Below, in pieces: positions 31,434 through 39,805 of a stretch of 64,000 nt of DNA (the stretch's first letter is position 1; every line of letters begins with the position of its first letter). The stretch covers positions 1 to 64,000 of the forward strand of contig NZ_JAFFZN010000009.1 in the NCBI RefSeq assembly GCF_017676385.1, given 5' to 3'. The notes below the pieces were generated by a model. That model searched no databases and had not been told where the DNA came from. It was given only the letters and a program-made list of their open reading frames with translations. The DNA is from Streptomyces spirodelae (GTDB taxonomy: Bacteria; Actinomycetota; Actinomycetes; Streptomycetales; Streptomycetaceae). The position numbers were made by a program, and so were the translations under genes.

Positions 31434-31499
31434 GCAGCAGCTTCGGCTACAGCAGCACCCGCTATGGCAGCAGCCTCGGCTGCAGCAGCTCCCGCTATG
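31434..31499. repeat. 33-bp imperfect tandem repeat at the ligase stop codon
   Basis: Two 33-bp copies (31434-31466 and 31467-31499) differ at three positions, followed by the start of a third (GCAGCAGC). The stop codon of the leftward ligase gene lies at the edge of copy two. The repeat is built from GCAGCAG triplet runs. Confidence 0.8.
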
Positions 31500-33030
31500 G
31501 CAGCAGCGCCGCGACCGCCTCCACCGTGTCGGCGTCCTCGGGCCGCTTGTCCTCCCGGTACCGCACCACCCGTGCGAACCGCAGCGTGACGCCCTCCGGA
31601 TAGCGGCTGGAGCGCTGCACCCCGTCGAAGGCGATCTCCACCACCAGCTCGGGCGCCACCACCACGCCCCAGGACTTCTCCTCGACGGCCAGTGTCCGGA
31701 ACCGCTCGGTCTGCCAGGCCAGCAACGCGTCGGTCAGCCCCTTGAAGGTCTTGCCCAGCATCGCGAACGAGCCGTCCGCGCGCCGCGCCCCCAGATGCAG
31801 GTTCGAGAGCTTCCCCGCGCGCCGACCGTGCCCCCACTCCGCGCCGAGCACCACCAGATCGAGGGTGTGCACGGGCTTCACCTTCAGCCACGAGGCCCCG
31901 CGCCGCCCCGCCGAGTAGGCCGCGTCCAGCGCCTTGACCATCACGCCCTCGTGGCCGCGTGCCAGCACCTCGTCCGCGAACTCCCGTACGGCGCCACGCG
32001 CCGGCCCGTCCGCCGGGTCGGGCACCGGGACCCGGCGCACCCTGAGCTCCTCGGGCACGATCCGGGCCAGCGCCGCGTGCCGTTCGACCGACGGGCGGTC
32101 CAGCAGGTTCTCGCCGTCCAGGTGGAGCACGTCGAAGAAGACCGGATGCAGCGGCAGCTCGCTGCTGGCCGCCGCCACGTCCAGCCGGGAGGCGACCCGG
32201 CCGGAGACCTCCTGGAACGGGCGCGGCCAGCCGTCCTCCTTGAGGGCGATCACTTCCCCGTCCAGCACCACCTGCCCGGCCGCCACCCGCCGGGCCACCT
32301 GCGCCGCCTCCGGCAGCCGCTCGGTGATCTCCTCCAGCGTCCTGGTGTAGACCCGGACCCGCTCGCCGTCCTTGTGCACCTGCACCCGGATACCGTCCAG
32401 CTTCTCCTCGACCGCGCACGGCCCCAGCTTGTCCAGGGCCTCGTCGACGTCCTTGGCGGTGTGCGCCAGCATGGGCAGCACCGGCCTGCCCACCTCCAGC
32501 CGGAACCGCGCCAGCGCGCCGGGCCCCTCCGCCAGCACCGCCTGAGCGACGGCCCCCAGAGACCCGCCGAGCATCACGGCGCGCCGCACCTCGCCGGGTT
32601 CGGCGCCCACGGCGGCGGCCAGGCCCTCCACGGCGAAGGCGTCCAGTGCACCTTGCCGCAGCTCGCCCCCGATCAGCCGGACCAGGAACCACTGCTCGTC
32701 CCCGGTGGCTGCCCCCATCAGCTGGTCCACCTGCCGCTTGCGCTCGGCCTGGGCACCCTTTCCGGCCACCCGCGCGAGCCGGGAGAACGCCGCGTCCACC
32801 TCCGCGATGGTCAGCGCCGGCTCCTCGGCGGGCGGCGGCAGCTCGCGCAGGCTGCGCCAGCCGACCCCCGTACGGCGCTGCGGCAGGCGCCCGGCCAGGT
32901 AGGTGACGACCACCGGGACCTCGGCGGTTTCGGCCCGCCGGAACAGCTCAGCGAGCAGCGTCACCTTCTCGTTCCGGGCGGTGGCCTGCGCGATCCGTGC
33001 CGAGGTGCGTGCGATGTCCTCCAGCAGCAT
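31495..33030 (-). CDS. ligB: ATP-dependent DNA ligase, LigB type
   Basis: Seals DNA nicks using ATP. The 511-residue protein matches mycobacterial LigB in length and layout: N-terminal DNA-binding domain (1-185, with LPQRRTGVGWRSLRELPPP), adenylation domain with nucleophile Lys210 in EEKLDGIRVQ, then GEGVM-like GHEGVMVKA, SWLKVKP, and the OB domain ending in RYREDKRPEDADT. I chose the ATG at 33030 because homologues start MLLxD; an ATG 18 nt upstream is possible. It is divergent from the LigC-type gene 86 nt away. No Ku or LigD gene is in view. Confidence 0.92.
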   Translation of the reverse strand: MLLEDIARTSARIAQATARNEKVTLLAELFRRAETAEVPVVVTYLAGRLPQRRTGVGWRSLRELPPPAEEPALTIAEVDAAFSRLARVAGKGAQAERKRQVDQLMGAATGDEQWFLVRLIGGELRQGALDAFAVEGLAAAVGAEPGEVRRAVMLGGSLGAVAQAVLAEGPGALARFRLEVGRPVLPMLAHTAKDVDEALDKLGPCAVEEKLDGIRVQVHKDGERVRVYTRTLEEITERLPEAAQVARRVAAGQVVLDGEVIALKEDGWPRPFQEVSGRVASRLDVAAASSELPLHPVFFDVLHLDGENLLDRPSVERHAALARIVPEELRVRRVPVPDPADGPARGAVREFADEVLARGHEGVMVKALDAAYSAGRRGASWLKVKPVHTLDLVVLGAEWGHGRRAGKLSNLHLGARRADGSFAMLGKTFKGLTDALLAWQTERFRTLAVEEKSWGVVVAPELVVEIAFDGVQRSSRYPEGVTLRFARVVRYREDKRPEDADTVEAVAALLP

Positions 33031-33116
33031 GGCTTCATGGTCACCCATCGGGCACGGGAGTGCCCACGGCGTCGTATGTCATGCGTGCCGCGTCCGCCCG
33101 GCGCAGAATCGGCGGT

Positions 33117-34184
33117 GTGGACCTCCCGGTGCTGCCGCCAGTCAAACCGATGCTCGCCAAGCCCGTGTCCGCCGTCCCGGAGGGGATGCAGTACGAGGCG
33201 AAGTGGGACGGCTTCCGCTGCCTTGTCTTCCGGGACGGCGACGAGGTCGAGCTGATCAGCCGGACCGGCAAGTCTCTCGTCCGCTACTTTCCCGAACTGG
33301 TCGAGGGGCTGCGCGCCCGGATGCCGCGGCGCTGCGTGCTGGACGGCGAGATCGTGCTCCCGCTGGGCGGACGCCTCGACTTCGAGGCGCTGCAGCAGCG
33401 CATCCACCCGGCCGCCTCCCGGGTCCGGCTGCTGGCGGAGCGGACGCCCGCCTCCTTCGTCGCCTTCGACCTGCTGGCGCTGGGCGACACCAGCACCATG
33501 GAGGCCCCACTGGCCGAACGCCGCCGGATGCTGGAGGCGGCGCTGGAGGGGACCCGTCCGCCGCTGTACCTGGCGCCGGTGACCTACGACAGCGCGGTGG
33601 CACGCGACTGGTTCGCGCAGTACGAGGGTGCGGGACTGGACGGTGTGGTGGCCAAGCGCACCGACCTGCCGTACCGGCCGGGGGAGCGGGTGATGCTCAA
33701 GGTCAAGCACGAGCGCACCGCCGACTGCGTACTGGCCGGACTGCGCCCGCACAAGAGCGGCCCCAAGGCGCTGGGCTCACTGCTGCTGGGCCTCTACGAC
33801 GCCTCCGGCGCTCTCCAGTACGTGGGTGCCTCGTCCTCGTTCCCGGCCACGCGCCGACGCGAGCTGATGCGTGAGCTGGAGCCGCTTGGCATGGACCGCC
33901 CCCAGGAGCACCCCTGGGCACGCTGGGAGAGCGAGGCCGCTCACCTGGAGGGCCGGATGCCGGGTGCGCCCAGCAGGTGGAGCGGCGGCAAGGACGCCTC
34001 CTGGGTGCCGCTGCGCCCCGAGCGGGTGTGCGAGGTGGCCTACGACCACATGGAGGGGGAGCGTTTCCGGCACACGGTGCTCTTCCGCCGCTGGCGCCCG
34101 GACCGGGACCCCGCCTCGTGCACGTACGAGCAGCTGGAGCAGCCGGTGCGCTACGACCTGGAAGAGGCACTCGGCGGCCGGTGA
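33117..34184 (+). CDS. ligC: ATP-dependent DNA ligase, LigC type
   Basis: A compact ligase of 355 residues, matching mycobacterial LigC. Nucleophile Lys29 is in AKWDGFR, followed by LDGEIVLP, FDLLALGD, GLDGVVAK and VMLKVKHERTADCVLAG; the OB domain ends at RWRPDRDPASCTYEQLEQP. LigC enzymes back up excision repair and end joining. The GTG at 33117 (DLPVLPPVKPMLA start) fits the family; the frame is open to 32997. It is divergent from the LigB-type gene and terminated by a shared hairpin with thioredoxin. Confidence 0.93.
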   Translation: MDLPVLPPVKPMLAKPVSAVPEGMQYEAKWDGFRCLVFRDGDEVELISRTGKSLVRYFPELVEGLRARMPRRCVLDGEIVLPLGGRLDFEALQQRIHPAASRVRLLAERTPASFVAFDLLALGDTSTMEAPLAERRRMLEAALEGTRPPLYLAPVTYDSAVARDWFAQYEGAGLDGVVAKRTDLPYRPGERVMLKVKHERTADCVLAGLRPHKSGPKALGSLLLGLYDASGALQYVGASSSFPATRRRELMRELEPLGMDRPQEHPWARWESEAAHLEGRMPGAPSRWSGGKDASWVPLRPERVCEVAYDHMEGERFRHTVLFRRWRPDRDPASCTYEQLEQPVRYDLEEALGGR

Positions 34185-34313
34185 GCCGCTTGCGCGCACG
34201 CCCTGGTCAGCTGCGCCTGGGCCGTCGGCCGGTCCCTGTGCAACGGTCGGTCCGGGGACTGCGGCGGGGGAGAGGCCGCGTGGTGGGGGAGGAACGTCCG
34301 ACGGGGGAGAACA

Positions 34314-34350
34314 GCCGACGGCCGCCCGACGATGCCGGGCGGCCGTCGGC
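34314..34350. terminator. Bidirectional terminator between ligC and thioredoxin genes
   Basis: Perfect 15-bp stem (34314-34328 with 34336-34350) and 7-nt loop, lying between convergent genes and 21 nt from the thioredoxin stop. Confidence 0.85.
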
Positions 34351-34371
34351 GTGGTGCGGGCGGCGGGCGCC

Positions 34372-34773
34372 TCAGGCGCCGGCGCCCTCGGAGCCGTCAC
34401 CGGCCTGGCCGGCGCGGGCCTCCTCCTCGGCGGCGCGCCGCACCTCCTCCATGTCGAGCTGCCGGGCCTGGCCGATCAGGTCCTCCAGCGTCGCCTCGGG
34501 CAGCGCCCCGGGCTGGGAGAAGACCAGGGTGCGGTCCCGGATGATCGCGAGGGTCGGGATGGACTGCACCTCGAAGGCGGCCGCGAGCTCCTGCTGGGCC
34601 TCGGTGTCGACCTTGGCGAAGGTCAGATCGGAGTGCCGCTCGGCAGCGGCTTCGTACACGGGTGCGAAGCTTTTGCACGGGCCGCACCAGGAGGCCCAGA
34701 AGTCGATCAGGACGAAGTCGTTCTCAGAGATGGTCTCCTCGAAGTTTTCCTTGGTCAGCTCGATGGTGCTCAT
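34372..34773 (-). CDS. trxA: Thioredoxin
   Basis: 133-residue thiol-disulfide oxidoreductase with the active site WCGPC (Cys30, Cys33) and cis-Pro in SIPTL. After the thioredoxin fold (1-108) it carries a charged, alanine-rich tail of about 25 residues (MEEVRRAAEEEARAGQAG) that is longer than in E. coli TrxA. ATG 34773 follows AGGAG with 6-nt spacing and is preferred to upstream starts. Confidence 0.92.
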   Translation of the reverse strand: MSTIELTKENFEETISENDFVLIDFWASWCGPCKSFAPVYEAAAERHSDLTFAKVDTEAQQELAAAFEVQSIPTLAIIRDRTLVFSQPGALPEATLEDLIGQARQLDMEEVRRAAEEEARAGQAGDGSEGAGA

Positions 34774-34959
34774 GCTGTCTCCTGCCATGGGGGCATCAGG
34801 ACGGGCCGCGCCCTGGGCGCTGGGGAACGCTTTTCGCCAGGGTCCACATTCCCCCGACCGTTCCCCGGCACAGCCATGGCAACACACCCGGACCGCGGCC
34901 CGTACGGCCGGGTCCTGGTGCGCCCGGTGGGCGCGGGAGCCCCGCCCGGGATGACCGGC

Positions 34960-35613
34960 TCACCGCGGCCCGGACGCGCCCCGTACGTCGAAACCGCCGA
35001 GGCCGTCGAACCGTACCTCCAGTACGAGATCGAAACCGTCCGCAAGCGACGGCCTGCGCAGCCGCTGGTGGGTGGCCCTGAGGCCCACGTCCGGGACGCG
35101 GGCGCGGCCCTCCCGCGCCGCGTTCCGCTCCAGGGAGGCCGCGAGGTCGGGCGGGAACCAGTACGCGGTCACCCGGGCGCCGTGTGCGTGGCCCAGGGCG
35201 ATCAGCGGCGTCCACTCCGCCGGCGAGGGGTTGGTGTTGTCGACCGCGACCGCCTGCCCGGCGGCCAGCGCCTCGTCGATCAGCCGCAACTGGCGCCGCT
35301 GCTTGTTCCGTGCGGACCTGGGGAAGAGGTCCTTGCTCACCAGGGCGTGGCCGCGGGAGCCGGAGCCCGGGCGGTCACCGGCGAGGTGCTGTCGGTAGAA
35401 GGAGGACTTCCCGGCCGCCTGGAGCCCGACCAGAACGGCCAGCTCCGGGCGGGAGCCCCCGGCCGGTTTCCGCTCCGTCACGCCCTGCGGGTGGCCCGGC
35501 GACCGACCCGCCAAACGGGCCGCCACCGCGCGGGCGACCTCCTCGGCCGTCAGAGAGAAGAACTCGCCGGTGCCGTCGGCCGCGAACAGCCCGCTCCGTC
35601 CAGGAGCGACCAC
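34960..35613 (-). CDS. P-loop kinase, AAA_33/polynucleotide-kinase-like
   Basis: 217 residues with a Walker A LVGLQAAGKSSF (61-72), a possible lid with RNKQRRQLRLIDEALAAGQAVAVDNTNPS, and DLAASLERNAAREGRARVPD near the nucleotide base. The layout resembles zeta-toxin-like and polynucleotide-kinase-like phosphotransferases; the substrate is unknown, and no antitoxin is visible. The GTG at 35613 has no ribosome site; the first 44 residues may not be translated, with a GTG at 35481 as alternative. It is divergent from the HEAT-repeat gene, 13 nt apart. Confidence 0.7.
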   Translation of the reverse strand: MVAPGRSGLFAADGTGEFFSLTAEEVARAVAARLAGRSPGHPQGVTERKPAGGSRPELAVLVGLQAAGKSSFYRQHLAGDRPGSGSRGHALVSKDLFPRSARNKQRRQLRLIDEALAAGQAVAVDNTNPSPAEWTPLIALGHAHGARVTAYWFPPDLAASLERNAAREGRARVPDVGLRATHQRLRRPSLADGFDLVLEVRFDGLGGFDVRGASGPR

Positions 35614-35614
35614 T

Positions 35615-35620
35615 TAGGCT
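35615..35620 (+). promoter_or_regulatory. -10 element of a possible leaderless promoter (HEAT-repeat gene)
   Basis: TAGGCT ends 6 nt before the ATG at 35627, so transcription would start at or near the start codon. No ribosome site precedes that ATG, consistent with a leaderless mRNA. Confidence 0.5.
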
Positions 35621-35626
35621 ACGCCC

Positions 35627-36640
35627 ATGCCGGCAGCCATGGACGCCCTGATACGTGATCTCTCGGACCCGGACCGCACCGTGCGCAGGGAGGCGGAGGA
35701 CAACCTGATCGCGCTCGGAGCCCTGAGCGTCGACGTGCTCCTGCCGTACGTCCGTGACACGCGACGGGGAAGTCCGAGGTTCGGCGCCGAGTCCGTCCTC
35801 CGGCGGCTGGGCGACCAGGCCCTGCCGAGGCTTCGACAGATCCGGCGTGGGGGCCCCGGGCAGTTGCGCCGCAAGGCTCTGGAGGCGCTGGTTGACCTGG
35901 GCGGCGCGGAGGTGCTCGACGCTGCCGACCGGTGTGCCGTGGAACGCCTCGTGCGCGTCAAGCTCCTGGACGAGAGCGAGGTGGATCTCCCTCTGGACGG
36001 CGGTCGCTGGCTGGCCTTCCCGGCAGACCGGTTCGACGAGGCCGTGGCCGCGCTCGGTCTGCACGACCTTCGGCCGGCCACCTCCGCCATGGGTGTGGAG
36101 GCGGCCACCCGGGCCACCGACTTCATGGAGTTCGAGGATTCTCAGGGTGCGAAGCAGAGGGCCTATCGGGTCTTCGTCACACCGGAGTTCGAGAACTGGC
36201 GCCAGGACCAGCCGATCCGGAACTGGCGCATGGTGTGGGGGAATTCATTCGTGGACGAGCTGGACGGCTTCCTACTGGCCGACAAGCTCAGCGAACGGTG
36301 CGGGGAGGCGCACTTCTACGTCCTCGACCCTTACCACTCGGGTTCGAGCTGGTATGTCGCCCGCAACGGCCGAAGGGTACGAAGCTGCCACAACTATGAC
36401 GACTGCCCGCAGTTCTGGGGCGATCCACTGTCCTTCGAGGCCGGCTCCATCAAGGACGCCGCGGAAGGGCTCGAAGACGAGGAATACGCCAAAGGCGTGC
36501 CCCATGCGGACGTGGCAGCCGACAACCTCTCCGTCGAGCCCGGCCCCAAGTCCGCCGACGAGACCCACGGCCACGGCTGGCTCGCCACCACCCACCCCGA
36601 CCTGCCCACCATCCGCTTCAAGGGCGCCCTGCCCGTCTGA
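35627..36640 (+). CDS. HEAT-repeat protein with unknown C-terminal region
   Basis: 337 residues. The first 100 (ALIRDLSDPDRTVRREAEDNLIALGALSVDVLLPYV, then GAESVLRRLGDQALPRLRQI and LRRKALEALVDLGG) form about three HEAT-like repeats. The rest is Trp- and Tyr-rich (FENWRQDQPIRNWRMVWGNSFVDELDG, HFYVLDPYHSGSSWYVARNGRRVRSCHNYDDCPQFWG) and not recognised; a binding or SUKH/immunity-like role is possible but unproven. Codon use is slightly less GC-biased than in neighbours. It stands as a single gene. Confidence 0.7.
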   Translation: MPAAMDALIRDLSDPDRTVRREAEDNLIALGALSVDVLLPYVRDTRRGSPRFGAESVLRRLGDQALPRLRQIRRGGPGQLRRKALEALVDLGGAEVLDAADRCAVERLVRVKLLDESEVDLPLDGGRWLAFPADRFDEAVAALGLHDLRPATSAMGVEAATRATDFMEFEDSQGAKQRAYRVFVTPEFENWRQDQPIRNWRMVWGNSFVDELDGFLLADKLSERCGEAHFYVLDPYHSGSSWYVARNGRRVRSCHNYDDCPQFWGDPLSFEAGSIKDAAEGLEDEEYAKGVPHADVAADNLSVEPGPKSADETHGHGWLATTHPDLPTIRFKGALPV

Positions 36641-36898
36641 CCGGCCGCGTCGTCGAGAGACCGGCCAAAGGGCTCCGGCACCCCGGGCCCGCACGCGCCG
36701 GACAGCAGCCCGCTCTCCCGGAAAGCAGACCCGAAGGGGCAAGAGGTGGCCGGAGTGCGGCATTCCGGCGCGGCTGATTCTGTGCGATGAAACAAGCGCG
36801 GAGGTGTCTCCCCGGGCGGGAATGGGGACCGGCTTGGGTGGAGGCGGGGCAGCCCGCTTCCTGCCCGGGAACACCGGCGCGGCGAAAGGTGGCGGACG

Positions 36899-38443
36899 AT
36901 GACCGGCGGAAGAGGCGAACACGCGAGCGAACCGCTGAGCGAGGCGGCCGCGCTGGCATATGTACACGGCATCTGTTTCAAGACAGGGCCGCCGCGCCGC
37001 GTCGGCGTCGAACTCGAATGGCTGGTCCGCCCACTGCCACCCGCCGACGCCGGCTCGCACGGGCACCGCGCCCCGCGACAGCACGCCCCCGAAGCCGCGA
37101 CCGCTGAAGCGGCCACGGCCGGTCCGGCCACCACCGAAGCCGCGACCACCGAAGCCACCACCGAAGCCACGACCGCCCAGCACCCGCTCCACCAGCGCCC
37201 ACCCCACGGGCCACTGCCCCACCAGCACCGCCCCCGGCCCTCGCCGCCGCCCCAGGCCGTCCCCCGCACCCGGCCCGGGGAGCGCATCGGGGCGAGCGCC
37301 CTTCGCGCCGCCGCCGAGGCGCTCCGAGAAGCGCCGCTGACCTCGGCGATCTCCCTCGAACCCGGCGGTCAGCTGGAGTTCAGCTCCCAGCCCGCCGGCT
37401 CGCTCGCCGCATGCGTACGAGCGGTCTCAGCGGATCTGGCCGCAGCCCGCACGCAACTGCGCCGGCACGGCATCGCCCTCGTCGGGCACGGGCTCGACAC
37501 CCGCCCGCCCCTCCGGCTGCTGGAGGACCCGCGTTACCGCGCCATGGAGGCGTACTTCGACCGCACCGGCCCGGCCGGACGCGCCATGATGTGCTCCTCC
37601 GCCTCCGTACAGATCTGTCTGGACGCGGGCACGGCCGAACCGGGACCGTTCGGCCTGGGCCGCCGCTGGCTGCTCGCCCATCTGCTCGGCGCCGTGCTCA
37701 CCGCGGCGTTCGCCAACTCACCGGCCACCGAGGGTCCCTGGTCCGGGTGGCGCTCGGCCCGGCAGGGCGTATGGGCCTCGCTCGACGGCTACCGCAATCT
37801 GGCACCGCCCGAGAGCGGCGGCAACCCCCGCCGGACGTGGGCGCGGTACGCGCTGGACGCGCCGTTGCTCTGCGTCCGCACCCCGGACGGCCCCTGGACG
37901 GTGCCCGGCGACGGGATGACCTTCCGGCAGTGGATCAGGCGCAGCACACGCGCCGGGCCGGCCCGCCAACGGCTGCGGCCGCCCGGGCTGGACGATCTGG
38001 TCTACCACCTGACCACGCTCTTCCCGCCCGTACGCCCGCGGGGCCATCTGGAGCTGCGGATGATCGACGCGCAGCCCGGCCCGGACGGCTGGATCGTCCC
38101 CCTCGCGGTGACCACGGCGCTCTTCGACGACGCACAGGCGAGCGAGAGCGCCTACCGCGTCGTCAAACCACTGGCCGACCTGGCGACACTGGGACCGGCC
38201 CCCCGCAACGCCCTCTGGGAGCGTGCCGCCAGGGACGGGCTGAGCGATCCCGAGCTGCACGCCGCAGCCCGCGAGTGCTTCGACCTCGCCCGCCGGGCAC
38301 TGCCCCGGCTGGGCGCGGGGGGCCGGGCGCGGGCCGCCGTTGAGGAGTTCACCGCGCGCTACGTCGTACCCGGCCGCTGCCCCGCCGACGACCTGCTCGA
38401 CACGCACGAGACCGCACCCGGACAGCAGGGAGAACCATGGTGA
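36899..38443 (+). CDS. egtA: EgtA, gamma-glutamylcysteine ligase of ergothioneine synthesis
   Basis: Joins Glu and Cys to supply gamma-glutamylcysteine, the sulfur donor for EgtB. The 514-residue protein has GVELEWLVR (36-44) and EPGGQLEFSSQP (154-165), the Mg-ATP and substrate signatures of the GCS2 fold, and PRGHLELRMIDAQP later. Between them, residues about 60-125 form a low-complexity Ala/Thr/Glu then His/Pro-rich insert absent from typical EgtA, making it about 80 residues long. ATG 36899 follows AAAGGTGG. It leads the operon and overlaps egtB by 7 nt. Confidence 0.93.
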   Translation: MTGGRGEHASEPLSEAAALAYVHGICFKTGPPRRVGVELEWLVRPLPPADAGSHGHRAPRQHAPEAATAEAATAGPATTEAATTEATTEATTAQHPLHQRPPHGPLPHQHRPRPSPPPQAVPRTRPGERIGASALRAAAEALREAPLTSAISLEPGGQLEFSSQPAGSLAACVRAVSADLAAARTQLRRHGIALVGHGLDTRPPLRLLEDPRYRAMEAYFDRTGPAGRAMMCSSASVQICLDAGTAEPGPFGLGRRWLLAHLLGAVLTAAFANSPATEGPWSGWRSARQGVWASLDGYRNLAPPESGGNPRRTWARYALDAPLLCVRTPDGPWTVPGDGMTFRQWIRRSTRAGPARQRLRPPGLDDLVYHLTTLFPPVRPRGHLELRMIDAQPGPDGWIVPLAVTTALFDDAQASESAYRVVKPLADLATLGPAPRNALWERAARDGLSDPELHAAARECFDLARRALPRLGAGGRARAAVEEFTARYVVPGRCPADDLLDTHETAPGQQGEPW

Positions 38444-39771
38444 CCGCTGCCCATGGGCACGCCGAGCTGCGCGCCCATGCCTTCGATGCCCTCACCCGCG
38501 CCCGCACTCGCACCCTGGCGCTCTCCGACTGTGTGGAGGACGCCGAACTGATTGCCCAGCACTCCCCGTTGATGTCTCCCCTGGTGTGGGACATGGCGCA
38601 CATCGGCAACCAGGAGGAACAGTGGCTGCTGCGCGCCGTGGGCGGCCAGGCGCCGCTGCGCCCCGAGATCGACTCGCTCTACGACGCCTTCGAACACCCG
38701 CGCGCCGAGCGCCCCTCGCTGCCGCTGCTGCCGCCCGACGAGGCGCGCACCTACCTCGCCACGGTACGCGGCCACGCCTTCCGGCTCCTGGAGGGCGCAC
38801 AGCTGCGGGGGCGCCCCCTGGTGGCGGACGGCTTCGCGTTCGGCATGATCGCCCAGCACGAGCAGCAGCACGCCGAGACCATGCTGATCACCCACCAGCT
38901 CAGGCGCGGCCCGGCGGCGCTGAGCGCACCCCAGCCGCCCCCGCCTCCCGCCGGGACCGAACTGCTCCCTGGCGAGGTGCTCGTCCCCTCGGGCCCCTTC
39001 ACCATGGGCACCGATGACGAGCCGTGGGCGCTGGACAACGAACGGCCCGCACACCGCCGCGAGCTGCCGGCGTTCTGCATCGACACCCTCCCGGTCAGCA
39101 ACGGCGCCTACCTCCGCTTCATCGAGGACGGCGGCTACGACGACCCCCGCTGGTGGACCCCCGCGGGCTGGGACCATGTGCGGCGCACCGGACTGCGTGC
39201 CCCGCTGTTCTGGAAACGCAGGCAGGACGGCTGGTGGCGCCGCCGCTTCGGAGTCCTCGAACCCGTGCCGGAAGCGGAGCCGGTGATGCATGTGAGCTGG
39301 TACGAGGCCGACGCGTACGCCCGGTGGGCGGGACGGCGGCTGCCCACCGAGGCCGAGTGGGAGAAGGCGGCCAGGTTCGAGCCGGACAGCGGCCGCAGCC
39401 GCCGCTTCCCCTGGGGAGAGGCCGACCCCTCACCCGACCACGCCAACCTGGGCCAGCGCCACCTGGGCCCCGCGCCCGTGGGCGGCTTCCCGGCCGGCGC
39501 CTCGGCGCTGGGCGTGCGGCAGCTCATGGGGGAGGTGTGGGAGTGGACCTCCAGCGACTTCGCGCCCTACCCGGGCTTCACCGCCTTCCCCTACCGGGAG
39601 TACTCGGAGGTCTTCTTCGGGCCCTCCTACAAGGTGCTGCGCGGCGGCTGCTTCGGCACCGACCCGGTGGTCGCCCGCGCCACGTTCCGCAACTGGGACC
39701 ACCCGGTACGCCGGCAGATCTTCGCCGGGTTCCGCACCGCACGCACCCCGGAACTGGAGGAGGCGGCGTGA
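38437..39771 (+). CDS. egtB: EgtB, hercynine oxygenase (iron-dependent sulfoxide synthase)
   Basis: Couples gamma-glutamylcysteine to hercynine with O2, forming the C-S bond of ergothioneine. 444 residues: DinB-like N-terminal domain carrying the iron ligands His55 (MAHIGNQEEQW), His141 and His145 (QHEQQHAET), then an FGE-sulfatase-like domain (from about 180; VPSGPFTMGTDDEPWALDNERP, EVWEWTSSDFAPYPGF, VLRGGCFGTD). Ligand spacing matches the characterised mycobacterial enzyme. Overlap with egtA shows coupling. Confidence 0.96.
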   Translation: MVTAAHGHAELRAHAFDALTRARTRTLALSDCVEDAELIAQHSPLMSPLVWDMAHIGNQEEQWLLRAVGGQAPLRPEIDSLYDAFEHPRAERPSLPLLPPDEARTYLATVRGHAFRLLEGAQLRGRPLVADGFAFGMIAQHEQQHAETMLITHQLRRGPAALSAPQPPPPPAGTELLPGEVLVPSGPFTMGTDDEPWALDNERPAHRRELPAFCIDTLPVSNGAYLRFIEDGGYDDPRWWTPAGWDHVRRTGLRAPLFWKRRQDGWWRRRFGVLEPVPEAEPVMHVSWYEADAYARWAGRRLPTEAEWEKAARFEPDSGRSRRFPWGEADPSPDHANLGQRHLGPAPVGGFPAGASALGVRQLMGEVWEWTSSDFAPYPGFTAFPYREYSEVFFGPSYKVLRGGCFGTDPVVARATFRNWDHPVRRQIFAGFRTARTPELEEAA

Positions 39772-39805
39772 ACGGTGCCCGCCGCCATACGAAGAGGGAC
39801 CGCTG

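Noticed and set aside
31392..31589. Ala/Pro-rich frame starting at GTG overlapping the HIT stop codon
   Set aside because: It translates the GCAGCAG repeat and antisense ligB sequence; no ribosome site or protein-like composition.
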